Assembly (NCBI RefSeq): GCF_018070575.1
Contig: NZ_JAGPXN010000007.1
Coordinates: forward strand, 1 to 64,000
Origin: Micromonospora sp. C31
GTDB taxonomy: Bacteria; Actinomycetota; Actinomycetes; Mycobacteriales; Micromonosporaceae
Direction of reading: 5' to 3'
DNA length: 64,000 nt
In this document: piece after piece, positions 1 through 10,107 of the stretch
How positions within the stretch are numbered: position 1 is the stretch's first letter
Layout: each line of letters opens with the position of its first letter
Position numbers and translations under genes: made by a program
Notes under the pieces: generated by a model
What the model was told of the DNA's origin: nothing
The model's input: only the letters and a program-made list of their open reading frames with translations
Databases searched by the model: none

Positions 1-63
1 CCGCACCCGCAGGGGTACGGCGGCCCGCCCGTCCGGTCCGGTCGTCAGGATCCGTGGGCGCCG

Positions 64-828
64 TCAGGTTCCGGCGATGTTGTCGCTCCGCTTCGAGGTG
101 GCCATCAGGAAGTCCCGGTTGAGCCGACCGATCGTGTTCAGCGGGATGCCCTTCGGGCAGACGACGGTGCACTCGCCGGCGTTGGTGCAGCCGCCGAAGC
201 CGGCCTCGTCGTGCGCGTCGACCATGCCGACCACCCGGGTGTAGCGCTCCGGCTGGCCCTGCGGCAGCAGCGAGAGCTGGGTGACCTTCGCGGCGGTGAA
301 GAGCATGCCGGAGCCGTTCGGGCAGGCCGCCACGCAGGCGCCGCAGCCGATGCACTCCGCCGCCTCGAAGGCCGCGTCCGCGTTGGCCTTGGCGACCGGG
401 GTCGAGTGCGCCTCGGGCGCGCTGCCGGTCGGCGCGGTGATGTAGCCGCCGGCAGCGATGATCTTGTCGAAGGCGTCCCGGTTGACCACCAGGTCCTTGA
501 TGACCGGGAAGGCCCGGGCCCGCCACGGCTCGATGTCGATCGTCTCACCGTCGGAGAACTGCCGCATGTGCAGCTGGCAGGCGGTGGTGCCGCGCTGCGG
601 CCCGTGCGCGTCCCCGTTGATCATCAGGCCGCACATGCCGCAGATGCCCTCGCGGCAGTCGTGGTCGAACGCCACCGGCTCCTCGCCGGCGAGGATCAGC
701 CGTTCGTTGAGGACGTCGAGCATTTCCAGGAACGACATGTCCGGAGAGACGTCGTCGACCTTGTAGGTCACCATCCGACCCTTGTCCTCGGGGCCGGACT
801 GGCGCCAGATGCGCAGGGTCAGGTTCAC
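64..828 (-). CDS. sdhB: Succinate dehydrogenase iron-sulfur subunit
   Basis: Electron-transfer subunit of succinate dehydrogenase (complex II): passes electrons from SdhA flavin through three iron-sulfur clusters to the membrane anchor SdhC and menaquinone. The 254-residue protein shows the plant-type 2Fe-2S ligand set C58, C63, C66 and C84, then [12 protein letters not shown] (C159, C162, C165, C169) and C214, C220, C224 for the 4Fe-4S and 3Fe-4S centres. The start is GTG at 828, which overlaps the sdhA stop by four bases (GTGA), so translation is probably coupled. Last gene of sdhC-sdhA-sdhB. A fumarate reductase role in reverse cannot be excluded from sequence alone, since the two enzymes share this architecture. 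Confidence 0.96.
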   Translation of the reverse strand: MNLTLRIWRQSGPEDKGRMVTYKVDDVSPDMSFLEMLDVLNERLILAGEEPVAFDHDCREGICGMCGLMINGDAHGPQRGTTACQLHMRQFSDGETIDIEPWRARAFPVIKDLVVNRDAFDKIIAAGGYITAPTGSAPEAHSTPVAKANADAAFEAAECIGCGACVAACPNGSGMLFTAAKVTQLSLLPQGQPERYTRVVGMVDAHDEAGFGGCTNAGECTVVCPKGIPLNTIGRLNRDFLMATSKRSDNIAGT

Positions 829-2762
829 TTGTAGCTCCGCTGCGTGGGGTGGACGTATTCGAAGTTCAGGTCTTCCTTGTGCAGCACCGGGGGCTCGCCG
901 GACGCGGTGAACTCCCAGGCCGCCACGTACGCGAAGCGGTCGTCGTCGCGCTCCGCCTCACCGTCGGGCGTCTGGTGCTCGGCCCGGAAGTGACCGCCGC
1001 AGGACTCCTCGCGGTGCAGGGCGTCGACGCACATCAGCTCCGCCAGTTCGAAGAAGTCGGCCACCCGGCCGGCCTTCTCCAACGACTGGTTGAGTCCCTC
1101 GCCGCTGCCCGGCACCCGGACCCGCTGCCAGAACTGCTCGCGCAGGGCGCGGATCTCGTCGATCGCCTTGCGCAGCCCGGCCTCGCTGCGCTCCATGCCG
1201 CAGTGCTCCCACATGATCTGGCCCAGCTCGCGGTGGAACGAGTCCACGGTCCGGTCGCCGTCGACGGCCAGCAGCCGCTGGATCCGGTCCTCGACGTCGG
1301 CGCGGGCCCGCACGGCCGCCGGGTGCGTGGCGTCGACCTTCTCCAGCGGGCCGGACGCCAGGTAGTGCGCGACGGTGTTCGGCAGCACGAAGTAGCCGTC
1401 GGCCAGGCCCTGCATCAGCGCCGAGGCGCCGAGCCGGTTCGCGCCGTGGTCGGAGAAGTTCGCCTCGCCGATCACGAAGAGGCCCGGGATCGTCGACTGG
1501 AGGTCGTAGTCGACCCAGAGGCCGCCCATCGTGTAGTGCACGGCGGGATAGATCCGCATCGGCACCTCGTACGGGTCCTCGCCGGTGATCCGCTCGTACA
1601 TCTCGAAGAGGTTGCCGTACTTGGCCCCGATGGCCTTGCGGCCGAGCCGGCTGATCGCGTCGGCGAAGTCCAGGTAGACGCCGAGCCCCGTCTGGCCGAC
1701 GCCGCGCCCCTCGTCGCAGACGTTCTTCGCGGCGCGGGAGGCGATGTCGCGGGGGACCAGGTTGCCGAAGGAGGGGTAGATCCGCTCCAGGTAGTAGTCC
1801 CGCTCGTCCTCGGGGATGTCCCGCGGGCTGCGGGTGTCGCCCTTGGCCTTGGGCACCCAGACCCGGCCGTCGTTGCGCAGCGACTCGCTCATCAGGGTCA
1901 GCTTCGACTGGTGGTCGCCGGAGACCGGGATGCAGGTCGGGTGGATCTGCGTGTAGCAGGGGTTGGCGAAGTGCGCGCCCTTGCGGTGGGCCCGCCAGGT
2001 GGCCGTGACGTTGCAGCCCTTGGCGTTGGTGGAGAGGTAGAAGACGTTGCCGTAGCCGCCGGAGGCGAGCACGACCGCGTCCGCGAACTCGCAGGCGATC
2101 TCGCCGGTGACCATGTCCCGGACCACGATTCCGCGGGCCCTGCCGTCGACGACGATGAGCTCCAGCATCTCGTGCCGGGTGTTCATCTCCACGTTGCCGA
2201 GGCCGATCTGCCGCTCCAGCGCCTGGTACGCGCCGAGCAGCAACTGCTGGCCCGTCTGGCCCCGGGCGTAGAAGGTGCGCTGCACCTGCGCGCCGCCGAA
2301 GGAGCGGGTGTCCAGCAGGCCGCCGTACTCGCGGGCGAACGGGACGCCCTGCGCGACGCACTGGTCGATGATGTTGACCGAGACCTCGGCCAGCCGGTGC
2401 ACGTTCGACTCGCGGGAGCGGAAGTCGCCGCCCTTGACGGTGTCGTAGAAGAGGCGGTGCACCGAGTCGCCGTCGTTGCGGTAGTTCTTGGCGGCGTTGA
2501 TGCCGCCCTGCGCGGCGATGGAGTGCGCCCGGCGCGGGCTGTCCTGGTAGCAGTAGGTCTTGACCCGGTAGCCCTGCTCGCCCAGCGTGGCGGCGGCCGA
2601 GCCGCCGGCCAGGCCGGTGCCGACCACGATCACGGTCATCTTGCGGCGGTTGGCCGGGTTGACCAGCTTGGCCTCGAAGCGGCGGCGTTCCCAGCGGGTC
2701 TCGATCGGGCCGTCGGGAGCCTTGGTGTCGGCGATCGGGTCGCCCTCGGTGTAGAGATCCAT
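825..2762 (-). CDS. sdhA: Succinate dehydrogenase flavoprotein subunit
   Basis: Catalytic subunit that oxidises succinate to fumarate using covalently bound FAD, on the cytoplasmic face of the membrane. In 645 residues one sees the dinucleotide motif GTGLAGG (about 48-54), the FAD-attachment region [11 protein letters not shown] with H80 as the expected linkage residue, [11 protein letters not shown] and VHYTMGGL of the substrate and capping regions, and [16 protein letters not shown] near the second FAD contact. The length fits the long actinobacterial SdhA form. The ATG at 2762 lies immediately after the sdhC stop, so it is the second gene of the operon. Confidence 0.96.
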   Translation of the reverse strand: MDLYTEGDPIADTKAPDGPIETRWERRRFEAKLVNPANRRKMTVIVVGTGLAGGSAAATLGEQGYRVKTYCYQDSPRRAHSIAAQGGINAAKNYRNDGDSVHRLFYDTVKGGDFRSRESNVHRLAEVSVNIIDQCVAQGVPFAREYGGLLDTRSFGGAQVQRTFYARGQTGQQLLLGAYQALERQIGLGNVEMNTRHEMLELIVVDGRARGIVVRDMVTGEIACEFADAVVLASGGYGNVFYLSTNAKGCNVTATWRAHRKGAHFANPCYTQIHPTCIPVSGDHQSKLTLMSESLRNDGRVWVPKAKGDTRSPRDIPEDERDYYLERIYPSFGNLVPRDIASRAAKNVCDEGRGVGQTGLGVYLDFADAISRLGRKAIGAKYGNLFEMYERITGEDPYEVPMRIYPAVHYTMGGLWVDYDLQSTIPGLFVIGEANFSDHGANRLGASALMQGLADGYFVLPNTVAHYLASGPLEKVDATHPAAVRARADVEDRIQRLLAVDGDRTVDSFHRELGQIMWEHCGMERSEAGLRKAIDEIRALREQFWQRVRVPGSGEGLNQSLEKAGRVADFFELAELMCVDALHREESCGGHFRAEHQTPDGEAERDDDRFAYVAAWEFTASGEPPVLHKEDLNFEYVHPTQRSYK

Positions 2763-2763
2763 G

Positions 2764-3453
2764 TCAGGACACCAATCCGGTGAGTACGGCGAACGGGACC
2801 ACCAGGTAGCCGACGCAGAGCGCGACGGAGAAGCCGAGGGCCACGGCCCGGGCCCGCCGCTCGCCGCGCGGGCTCTGCTGGCCGAGGCTGCGCAGCGCGC
2901 TGAACAGGCCGTGCCGCAGGTGGAAGCCGAGGGTGACCACCGCCAGGGTGTAGAAGAGCGTCACGTACCAGCGCTCCGGGGCGAAGTCGGCCACCACGTT
3001 GGCGTACGGCCGGCCGGGGTCGCCGACCGGGTTCAGCGTGCCGGTGGTGAGGTCCAGGATGTGGTAGACCACGAAGAGCAGGATGATCACGCCGCCCCAG
3101 CGCATGGTGCGGGCCGCGTAGCTGCCCTGCACCTTCTTGCGGTGCGCGTACTGCACCGGGCGGGCGGCGCGGGCGCGTAGGGCGAGGACGGTCGCGGCCC
3201 AGATGTGGCCGAGCACCGACACCAGCAGGCCGATCCGCAGGATCCACAGGAACCACACGCCCGGCAGCAGCGGGGTGCCGAGCTCGCGCAGCCAGTGCGC
3301 GTAGTGGTCGAACGAGGTCGCCCCCGTGAAGATCTTCAGGTTGCCGAGCATGTGCGCGATCAGGAACGACACCAGGACGATGCCCGTCACCGCCATGACG
3401 GCCTTCAGGCCGACGCTGGAACGGATGGGCGACCGAGTTCTTGTGACTACCAC
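2764..3453 (-). CDS. sdhC: Succinate dehydrogenase cytochrome b subunit
   Basis: Membrane anchor of complex II that binds heme b and hands electrons to menaquinone. The protein (229 residues from GTG 3453) has about five hydrophobic segments and histidines in the right places for heme ligation (AHMLGNLK early, [15 protein letters not shown] late), as in the single-subunit b558-type anchors; no SdhD is present or needed. I prefer the GTG at 3453 to the upstream ATG at 3495: a hexamer TAGCGT ends 7 bases before 3453 with TTGGAC 18 bases further up, and the ATG would fall inside that promoter. The remaining N-terminus, ending [12 protein letters not shown], matches where the family normally begins. 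First gene of the operon. Confidence 0.93.
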   Translation of the reverse strand: MVVTRTRSPIRSSVGLKAVMAVTGIVLVSFLIAHMLGNLKIFTGATSFDHYAHWLRELGTPLLPGVWFLWILRIGLLVSVLGHIWAATVLALRARAARPVQYAHRKKVQGSYAARTMRWGGVIILLFVVYHILDLTTGTLNPVGDPGRPYANVVADFAPERWYVTLFYTLAVVTLGFHLRHGLFSALRSLGQQSPRGERRARAVALGFSVALCVGYLVVPFAVLTGLVS

Positions 3454-3460
3454 GCGATCG

Positions 3461-3490
3461 ACGCTAGGAGCAGTTGATTCAGTCGTCCAA
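3461..3490 (-). promoter_or_regulatory. Probable sdhC promoter (leaderless)
   Basis: On the minus strand TTGGAC (3485-3490) and TAGCGT (3461-3466) are separated by 18 bases. The expected transcription start coincides with the GTG at 3453, giving a leaderless sdhCAB mRNA. No Shine-Dalgarno sequence is present. Inferred from spacing only. Confidence 0.5.
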
Positions 3491-3511
3491 TGCATCGACC
3501 TCGTAGTCTTG

Positions 3512-3526
3512 ATAGCTATAGGCTAT
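3512..3526. promoter_or_regulatory. Inverted repeat, likely LysR operator
   Basis: ATAGC-5-GCTAT, an AT-rich inverted repeat containing a T-N11-A match (T3513, A3525), the loose consensus for LysR-type regulators. It sits 5 bases before the lysR ATG and 20-60 bases from the sdhC promoter, so the LysR protein could control itself and the sdh operon from this one site. Confidence 0.5.
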
Positions 3527-3530
3527 GTAG

Positions 3531-4460
3531 ATGCAGCTCCATCAGCTGAAGTACTTCGTCGCGGTGGCGGAAGTACGACATTTCACCCAGGCGGCCGACA
3601 TCGTCGGCATCACCCAGCCATCCTTGAGTAAGCAAATTCACGCCCTGGAGGACGGCCTCGGCGCCCCGCTGTTCGAACGGGTAAGGGGCAACATCACGCT
3701 CACCGCGGCCGGCGAGGTGCTGCTGCCGCTGGCCAAGCGGATCCTCGCCGACGTCGACACCGCGACCCGCGAGGTCCAGGAGCTGGTCGGCCTGCGCCGG
3801 GGCCGGGTCCGGCTCGGCGCCACCCCCAGCCTCGCCACCTCGCTCGCCCCGCCGGTGCTGCGCCGGTTCCGCGACGCCCACCCCACCATCGACCTGCGGG
3901 TGGAGGAGAGCGGATCGCAGGACCTGGTCCGCGACCTGCTCCGCGGCGACCTCGACCTGGCACTGATCATCATGCCGGCCCAGGGCACCGACCCCGGGCT
4001 GCGCGCCGACCCCATCCTGCGGGAGAGCCTGGTGGTCGCCTCCGTCGAGGAACTGTCGGTGACGCCGGAGACCGGGCAGCTGCGCATCACCGACCTGCGC
4101 GAGCAGCCGATGGTGATGTTCCGGGAGGGCTACGACCTGCGCGACGCCACCCTCCAGGCCTGCCGGGAGGCCGGCTTCGAGCCGACCATCGCCGTCGACG
4201 GCGGCGAGATGGACGCGGTGCTGAGCTTCGTCGAGGCCGGGCTGGGCGTCGCGCTGGTCCCCGGCATCGTGGTGGCCCGCCGCCCGGGCGTACGCGTCAC
4301 GAGGCTGGCCCCACCCGGCGTGCGGCGCACCATCGCGGTCGCCCGGCGCCGCGACGTGGTGCCCACCCACGCCGGCCGGGAGCTGCGCCGGATACTGCTC
4401 GACTACGTCCGCGACGCCACCAACGACGGGGACCTGCCGCCGGGCGTCGAGCCCCTCTGA
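3531..4460 (+). CDS. LysR-family transcriptional regulator
   Basis: A 309-residue LysR regulator: winged helix-turn-helix at about residues 1-60 (QLKYFVAVAEVRHFTQAADI, then QPSLSKQIHALEDGLG), a linker helix, and a periplasmic-binding-protein-like effector domain from about residue 90 (RRGRVRLGATPSLA). The ligand is not predictable from motifs. It is transcribed divergently from sdhCAB across a gap of less than 80 bases and has the ATAGC/GCTAT repeat against its start, so autoregulation and control of succinate dehydrogenase are the simplest hypotheses. This arrangement (LysR next to sdh) is, from memory, recurrent in actinobacteria. Confidence 0.93.
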   Translation: MQLHQLKYFVAVAEVRHFTQAADIVGITQPSLSKQIHALEDGLGAPLFERVRGNITLTAAGEVLLPLAKRILADVDTATREVQELVGLRRGRVRLGATPSLATSLAPPVLRRFRDAHPTIDLRVEESGSQDLVRDLLRGDLDLALIIMPAQGTDPGLRADPILRESLVVASVEELSVTPETGQLRITDLREQPMVMFREGYDLRDATLQACREAGFEPTIAVDGGEMDAVLSFVEAGLGVALVPGIVVARRPGVRVTRLAPPGVRRTIAVARRRDVVPTHAGRELRRILLDYVRDATNDGDLPPGVEPL

Positions 4461-4591
4461 CGCCGCCGCCCGCGCGCCCGGCCGCACGGGTCCCACGGCC
4501 CCGGGCCGTGCCGGTCCCAGGCGGCCCGGCCGTGCCGGCTGATGCCGCCAGGTGCGCACGACGGAAGGCGCCCGCCCCCCGCCTGCCTGCC

Positions 4592-4597
4592 TACGCT
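4592..4597 (+). promoter_or_regulatory. Leaderless -10 element
   Basis: TACGCT ends 6 bases before the ATG at 4604, and no Shine-Dalgarno sequence is present. The transcript probably begins at the start codon. Confidence 0.45.
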
Positions 4598-4603
4598 GCC
4601 CGC

Positions 4604-5944
4604 ATGGCAACGGGCAGCGCCGTGGTGATCGGCGCCAGCATGGGCGGCCTGCTGACCGCCCGCGCACTCACCGAGGCGTACGAGCGGGTCACCCTCGTGG
4701 ACCGCGACCTGCTGCCCGAGCGGGCGGACAGCCGCCGGGGCGTACCCCAGGGGCGGCAGTTGCACGTCCTGCTGACCCGAGGCCGGCAGGCGTTCGAGGA
4801 ACTGCTGCCCGGGATCTCGGCGGAACTCGCCGCCCACGGCGTGCCCACGGTCGACCTGCACGAGCAGGTCCACTGGTACAACAACGGCCACCGGATGCGG
4901 CGTGCCCCGTCCCCGCTGGTCGCCCTCGGGGTCAGCCGGCCGCTGCTCGAACAGGTCGTCCGGGCGCGCGTGGCCGCCCTGCCCGGGGTGCGGATCGTGT
5001 CGGGCTGCGAGGTGGCGGGCCTGACCACCACCGCCGACCGGGGGCGGGTCACCGGCGTACGGCTGCGTCCCCGCGACGGGGAGCCGACCACCGTCGCGGC
5101 CGACCTCGTCGTCGACGCCGCCGGCCGGGGCACCCGCAGCCCGGTGTGGCTGGCCGAGCTGGGCTACCGGCCGGCGCCGGAGGAACGGGTGAAGGTCGGC
5201 GTCACCTACCTCACCCGCACCTACCGGCGGGAGCCGCACCACCTGGAAGGGCTGCTCGGCGCGCTCACCAACGCCGTGCCCGGCCAGCCCCGGGCCGGCA
5301 TCGTCACCGTGCAGGAGCAGGGCCGGTTCGCGGTGGCGCTCAGCGGGATGCTGGGCGAGGAGCCGCCGGCCGACGACGAGGGCATGACCGCCTTCGCCGA
5401 GACCCTCGCCGCCCCGCAGATCGCCGACCTGCTGCGTACGGCGCGACCGGAGGGCCCGCCGGCGACGATGAGGTTCCCGGCCAGCGTACGGCGGCGCTAC
5501 GAGCGGCTGCGCCGCTTTCCGGCCGGCTACCTGGTGGTGGCCGACGCGGTGTGCAGCTTCAACCCGGTCTACGGGCAGGGCATGACGGTGGCCGCGCTGG
5601 AGGCCCTGCTGCTGCGCCGACTGCTGCGGGGGTCGTCCGACCGGCTCGCCCGGCGGTTCTTCCGGGGCGCGGCCCGGCTGATCGACGGGCCGTGGTCCAT
5701 CGCGGTCGGCACGGACCTGCGCTTCCCCGAGGTGCCCGGCCGGCGCTCGCCGCGGGTACGTCTGGTCAACGCGTACGTGGGCCGGCTGCACGCGGCGGCG
5801 ACCCGGGACCCGGCGCTGGGCGCGGCGTTCCTGCGGGTGGTGAACCTCGTCGACCCGCCGACGCGGCTGCTCTCCCCGCCGGTGCTGCTGCGGGTGCTGC
5901 GCGGGTCGCCCTACCGGCCCTCGGCCTCGTCCATCGCGCGGTAG
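4604..5944 (+). CDS. FAD-dependent oxidoreductase / monooxygenase-like
   Basis: A 446-residue flavoprotein. The N-terminus is a Rossmann FAD-binding fold (VVIGASMGGLLTARAL, with acidic LVDRD closing strand 2), and the C-terminal half has the FNPVYGQGMTVAALEA motif that contacts FAD in relatives of p-hydroxybenzoate hydroxylases and geranylgeranyl-reductase-like enzymes. Substrate unknown; no pathway genes lie next to it. The start at 4604 is chosen because it directly precedes the Rossmann strand and follows a leaderless -10 hexamer. The last 34 bases overlap, tail to tail, with the end of hrpA. Confidence 0.85.
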   Translation: MATGSAVVIGASMGGLLTARALTEAYERVTLVDRDLLPERADSRRGVPQGRQLHVLLTRGRQAFEELLPGISAELAAHGVPTVDLHEQVHWYNNGHRMRRAPSPLVALGVSRPLLEQVVRARVAALPGVRIVSGCEVAGLTTTADRGRVTGVRLRPRDGEPTTVAADLVVDAAGRGTRSPVWLAELGYRPAPEERVKVGVTYLTRTYRREPHHLEGLLGALTNAVPGQPRAGIVTVQEQGRFAVALSGMLGEEPPADDEGMTAFAETLAAPQIADLLRTARPEGPPATMRFPASVRRRYERLRRFPAGYLVVADAVCSFNPVYGQGMTVAALEALLLRRLLRGSSDRLARRFFRGAARLIDGPWSIAVGTDLRFPEVPGRRSPRVRLVNAYVGRLHAAATRDPALGAAFLRVVNLVDPPTRLLSPPVLLRVLRGSPYRPSASSIAR

Positions 5945-8900
5945 ATCCGCTGCTCCGACACCGGGTACGGGGTGCCCAGCGCCTGGGCGAAGACGTTCAC
6001 CCGCAGCTCCTCGACCGACCAGCGGATCTGCCGGACGGCCGCCGACTGCCGGCGGCCCGGCGGCAGCGCGGCGAGCATCTCCTGGTACTCCTTCTGCACC
6101 ACCGCGACCCGGTCCTGCTGCTGCTTGTCGCGCTGCGGGTTGCCCGGCAGCCGGTCCAGCCGCCGCTCGATCGCGGTGAGGTAGCGCAGCAGGTCGGGCA
6201 GGCGCGCGTAGCCGGTCTCGGTGACGAACCCCTTGTGTACCAGGCCGCCCAGCTGGGCCCGGACGTCGGCCAGCGCGGCCACCACCGCCAGGTTCCGCGT
6301 GGCGCCGAGGCGCTGCTCGACCGCGTACGCGGCGGCGAGCACCCGACGGACGCGGTCCATGATCTCGACCACGGTGTCGACCAGGTCGGCCCGGACCTTC
6401 TCCCGCAGGGCGGCGAAGCCCTCGGCGTTCCAGGCCGGTCCGCCGGCGTCGCCGATCAGCTTGTCGATTGCCGCCCCGGCCGCGTCGGAGATCAGCTCCT
6501 GCACGCCGCCGTGCGGGTTGCGGCTCAGCGCCAGCTTCGCCTCGTTGCTCAACCGCCCCTGGAGGAACTTCGCCGGTGACGGCACGGTCAGCCGCAGCAG
6601 CCGCCTCGTGCCGGCCCAGTGCGCGGCCTCCTGCTCCGCCGGCGAGTCGAAGACCCGCACCCCGACGGTGTCGCCCTCGTCGACCAGAGCCGGGTACGCG
6701 GTCACCGCGTACCCGGCGCGCACCTGCTCGATGGTGCGAGGAAGATCGTCGATGCTCCAGGTGCGGAGGCCCGTCCGGGCGACGTCCGGTGCGGCGGCGG
6801 CCACGACCTGGCGTACCTCCGCCTTGAGCCGGCGTTGCAGGGCCGGCAGGTCCTTGCCCTCGGCGACCGGCTTGTTCTCCTCGTCGAGCACCCGGAAGCT
6901 GACCCGCAGGTGCGCGGGGAGCCGCTCGGTGTCCCAGGCGTCGCGGGGCACGGTGACGCCGGTCATCCGGCGCAGCTGCCGGGTCAGCGCGTCCAGCAGC
7001 GGCTCCTCGCCGGCCGGCATCGCGGCCAGCGCCGCGCGCGCGTAGTCCGGCACCGGTACGAAGTTGCGGCGCACCGCCTTGGGCAGCGAGCGGATCAGCG
7101 CGATCACGAGTTCCTCGCGCAGCCCGGGCACCTGCCAGTCGAAGCTCTCCGCCGGCACCTGGTTGAGCAGGGGCAGGGGGATGTCGACGGTCACGCCGTC
7201 GGTCGGGGTGCCCGGCTCGAAGCGGTAGGTCAGCGGCAGGGTCACCCCGTCGGCGGACCACTCGTCGGGGTAGTCGGCCTCGTCCACGCCGACCCGGCCG
7301 GTGTTGACCAGCAGCTCCCGGGTGAAGGTGAGCAGGTCGGGCTGCTCCCGGCGGGTCTTCTTCCACCAGGCGTCGAAGTGCCGTCCGGAGACCACGTCGG
7401 CCGGGACGCGCGCGTCGTAGAAGTCGAAGACGGTCTGGTCGTCGACGAGGATGTCGCGGCGCCGGGCCCGGTGCTCCAGCTCCTCGATCTCCGTCAGCAG
7501 CCGCTGGTTGTCGGCCCAGAACCGGTGGTGGGTCTGCCAGTCGCCCTCGACGAGGGCGTGTCGGATGAACAGCTCGCGGGACAGCGCCGGGTCGATCCGG
7601 CCGAAGTTGACCTTGCGTGAGGTGACCAGCGGAATGCCGTAGAGGGTCACCTTCTCGTAGGCCATCACGGCCGCCTGCTTCTTCTCCCAGTGCGGCTCGC
7701 TGTAGCTGCGCTTGACCAAATGCGTCGCCAGCGGCTCGACCCACTCGGGCTCGACCCGGCCGGCGACCCGGCCCCAGAGCCGGGAGGTCTCCACCAGCTC
7801 GGCGGCCATCACCCAGCGCGGCGGCTTCCTGAACAGCGCCGAGCCCGGGAAGAGCGCGAACTTCGCGCCCCGGGCGCCCAGGTACTCGTGCTTCTGCGCG
7901 TCCTTGAGCCCGACGTGCGACAGCAGGCCGGGCAGCAGCGACTGGTGCACCTTAGGGGTGTCGATCTCCTCCGGCAGGTCCGCGCCGCCCCGGCGCCCGC
8001 CGCCCGCGTCGCGCGTCGGTCGCCCTTCCTCGGGCGTACGCAGGACCTGGCGCAGCTGGCTGACGATGTCCTGCCACTCGCGTACCCGCAGGTAGTTGAG
8101 GTATTCGGCCTTGCACATCCGCCGGAACGCGCTGGACGACAGCTCGCGCTGCTGCTCGCGCAGGTGCCGCCACAGGTTGAGCAGCGACACGAAGTCCGAC
8201 TCGCGGTCGGTGAACCGGGCGTGGGCCTGGTCGGCCTGGGCCTGCTTCTCGGCGGGCCGCTCGCGCGGGTCCTGGATCGACAGCGCGGCGGCGATCACCA
8301 TCACCTCGGTGGCGCAGCCGTTGCGTTCGCCCTCGACGACCATCCGGGCCAGCCGCGGGTCGACGGGGAGCTGGGCCAGCCGCCGGCCCAGTGGGGTGAG
8401 CCGCTTCGCCGGGTCGGCCTCGGTCGGGTCGAGCGCGCCGAGCTCGTGCAGCAGGTTGACGCCGTCGGCGACGTTGCGTCGGTCCGGCGGGTCGATGAAC
8501 GGGAACGCGGCGATGTCGCCCAGCCCGATGGCGGTCATCTGGAGGATGACCGAGGCGAGGTTGGTACGCAGGATCTCCGGGTCGGTGAACTCCGGGCGGG
8601 AGAGGAAGTCCTGCTCGTCGTAGAGGCGGATGCAGATGCCGTCCGAGGTACGCCCGCAGCGCCCCTTGCGCTGGTTGGCCGACGCCTGCGAGACCGGCTC
8701 GATCGGCAGCCGCTGCACCTTGAGCCGGCTGCTGTAGCGGGAGATGCGGGCCGTGCCCGGGTCCACCACGTACTTGATGCCGGGGACGGTGAGCGAGGTC
8801 TCCGCGACGTTGGTCGCCAGCACCACCCGGCGTCCGGCGTGCGGGGCGAAGACGCGGTGCTGCTCGGCGGTGGAGAGCCGGGCGTACAGCGGCAGGATCT

Positions 8901-9939
8901 CGGTGCCGCGCAGCGCCGGCTTCTTCTCCACCAGCTTGCCCAGCGCGTCCGCGGTGTCGCGGATCTCCCGCTCGCCGCTGAGGAAGACCAGGACGTCGCC
9001 GGGGCCCTCGGCGGCCAGTTCCCCGACGGCGTCGCCGATGGCCTGGACCTGGTCGCGGACGTTCTCCTCGTCCTCGCCGTCGTCGTCGCCCTCGGCGAGG
9101 GCGACCAGCGGCCGGTAGCGCACCTCGACCGGGTACGTGCGCCCGGAGACCTCGACCACGGGCGCCGGTACGCCGTCGGGCTCGTCGGCGGTGGGCGGCC
9201 CCGCGAAGTGCCGGGCGAAGCGCGCCGTCTCGATGGTCGCCGAGGTGATGACCACCTTGAGGTCGGGGCGGCGGGGGAGGAGCTGGCGCAGGTAGCCGAG
9301 GATGAAGTCGATGTTGAGGCTGCGCTCGTGCGCCTCGTCGATGATCAGCGTGTCGTACTGGCGCAGCATCCGGTCGGTCTGCAACTCGGCGAGCAGGATG
9401 CCGTCGGTCATCAGCTTGACCAGGCTGCGGTCGCTGACCTGGTCGGCGAAGCGCACCTTGTAGCCGACCACGTCGCCCAGCTCGGTGCCGAGCTCCTCGG
9501 CGATGCGGTCCGCCACCGTACGCGCGGCGAGCCGGCGCGGCTGGGTGTGCCCGATCAGGCCCGTGATCCCGCGCCCCAGCTCCAGGCAGATCTTCGGCAG
9601 CTGGGTGGTCTTGCCGGAGCCGGTCTCGCCGGCCACGATCACCACCTGGTGGTCGCGGATGGCGGCGGCGATGTCGTCCTTGCGTTCGCTGACCGGCAAC
9701 TGGGCCGGATACGTGATCACCGGCACGGCGGCGCGGCGGTTATCGAGCACCGCCTCGGCCCGCGCCACGTCGGCGGCGATCTCGCCGAGCGCCGACTCCC
9801 GGCGCTGCGGGTCGCGCAGCCTGCGCACCCCGTCCAGGCGTCGTTGCAGGCGACGCTGGTCGCGGAACATCAGGGGACTCAGGCGGCGGTGCAGCTCGCG
9901 GACGGGGTCGGTCGCGGCGGGTGCGGCTGGATTCTGCAT
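5911..9939 (-). CDS. hrpA: ATP-dependent RNA helicase HrpA
   Basis: A 1342-residue DEAH-box helicase, the full length expected of HrpA. Visible in order: Walker A AGETGSGKTTQLPK, DEAH box IIDEAHERSLN, motif III TSAT, motif VI QRKGRCGRTSDG, then the helicase-associated and OB-fold regions and the long C-terminal DUF3418-type domain. In E. coli HrpA acts on ribosome-linked RNA and fimbrial mRNA processing; here the role is inferred only from the family. The ATG at 9939 begins MQNPAAPA shortly before the conserved ELHRRLSPLMFRDQ start. TATCCT lies 10 bases upstream. A second DEAH helicase, HrpB, is encoded at 36.8 kb. Confidence 0.95.
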   Translation of the reverse strand: MQNPAAPAATDPVRELHRRLSPLMFRDQRRLQRRLDGVRRLRDPQRRESALGEIAADVARAEAVLDNRRAAVPVITYPAQLPVSERKDDIAAAIRDHQVVIVAGETGSGKTTQLPKICLELGRGITGLIGHTQPRRLAARTVADRIAEELGTELGDVVGYKVRFADQVSDRSLVKLMTDGILLAELQTDRMLRQYDTLIIDEAHERSLNIDFILGYLRQLLPRRPDLKVVITSATIETARFARHFAGPPTADEPDGVPAPVVEVSGRTYPVEVRYRPLVALAEGDDDGEDEENVRDQVQAIGDAVGELAAEGPGDVLVFLSGEREIRDTADALGKLVEKKPALRGTEILPLYARLSTAEQHRVFAPHAGRRVVLATNVAETSLTVPGIKYVVDPGTARISRYSSRLKVQRLPIEPVSQASANQRKGRCGRTSDGICIRLYDEQDFLSRPEFTDPEILRTNLASVILQMTAIGLGDIAAFPFIDPPDRRNVADGVNLLHELGALDPTEADPAKRLTPLGRRLAQLPVDPRLARMVVEGERNGCATEVMVIAAALSIQDPRERPAEKQAQADQAHARFTDRESDFVSLLNLWRHLREQQRELSSSAFRRMCKAEYLNYLRVREWQDIVSQLRQVLRTPEEGRPTRDAGGGRRGGADLPEEIDTPKVHQSLLPGLLSHVGLKDAQKHEYLGARGAKFALFPGSALFRKPPRWVMAAELVETSRLWGRVAGRVEPEWVEPLATHLVKRSYSEPHWEKKQAAVMAYEKVTLYGIPLVTSRKVNFGRIDPALSRELFIRHALVEGDWQTHHRFWADNQRLLTEIEELEHRARRRDILVDDQTVFDFYDARVPADVVSGRHFDAWWKKTRREQPDLLTFTRELLVNTGRVGVDEADYPDEWSADGVTLPLTYRFEPGTPTDGVTVDIPLPLLNQVPAESFDWQVPGLREELVIALIRSLPKAVRRNFVPVPDYARAALAAMPAGEEPLLDALTRQLRRMTGVTVPRDAWDTERLPAHLRVSFRVLDEENKPVAEGKDLPALQRRLKAEVRQVVAAAAPDVARTGLRTWSIDDLPRTIEQVRAGYAVTAYPALVDEGDTVGVRVFDSPAEQEAAHWAGTRRLLRLTVPSPAKFLQGRLSNEAKLALSRNPHGGVQELISDAAGAAIDKLIGDAGGPAWNAEGFAALREKVRADLVDTVVEIMDRVRRVLAAAYAVEQRLGATRNLAVVAALADVRAQLGGLVHKGFVTETGYARLPDLLRYLTAIERRLDRLPGNPQRDKQQQDRVAVVQKEYQEMLAALPPGRRQSAAVRQIRWSVEELRVNVFAQALGTPYPVSEQRIYRAMDEAEGR

Positions 9940-10107
9940 GTCGTCGCCAAGGATAGGCAGCCGCCGGCCGGACCGCTCCCGGGTTACCGCCGCACCGCCC
10001 CCACCCGTCCCGCCCACGCCCGTCGACGGCGGCCGGGCGGGGAGCGCGCGGGATCGGTCCGCCGGACTAGAGTGGGGCGCCGACCGACCTTGGCCACGGG
10101 GGATGGG

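Noticed and set aside
1..63. Coding remnant beyond the sdhB stop
   Set aside because: Only 63 bases to the window edge, without a readable gene or clear terminator.
849..2783. A 644-codon open frame opposite sdhA
   Set aside because: Antisense shadow of a clear SdhA gene; its composition (Val, Leu, Arg, Gly) mirrors the third-position bias and no motif is present.
4403..7744. A 1,113-codon open frame over the FAD oxidoreductase and hrpA
   Set aside because: Crosses two unrelated genes in other frames; Arg/Ala/Gly-rich with no recognisable fold.
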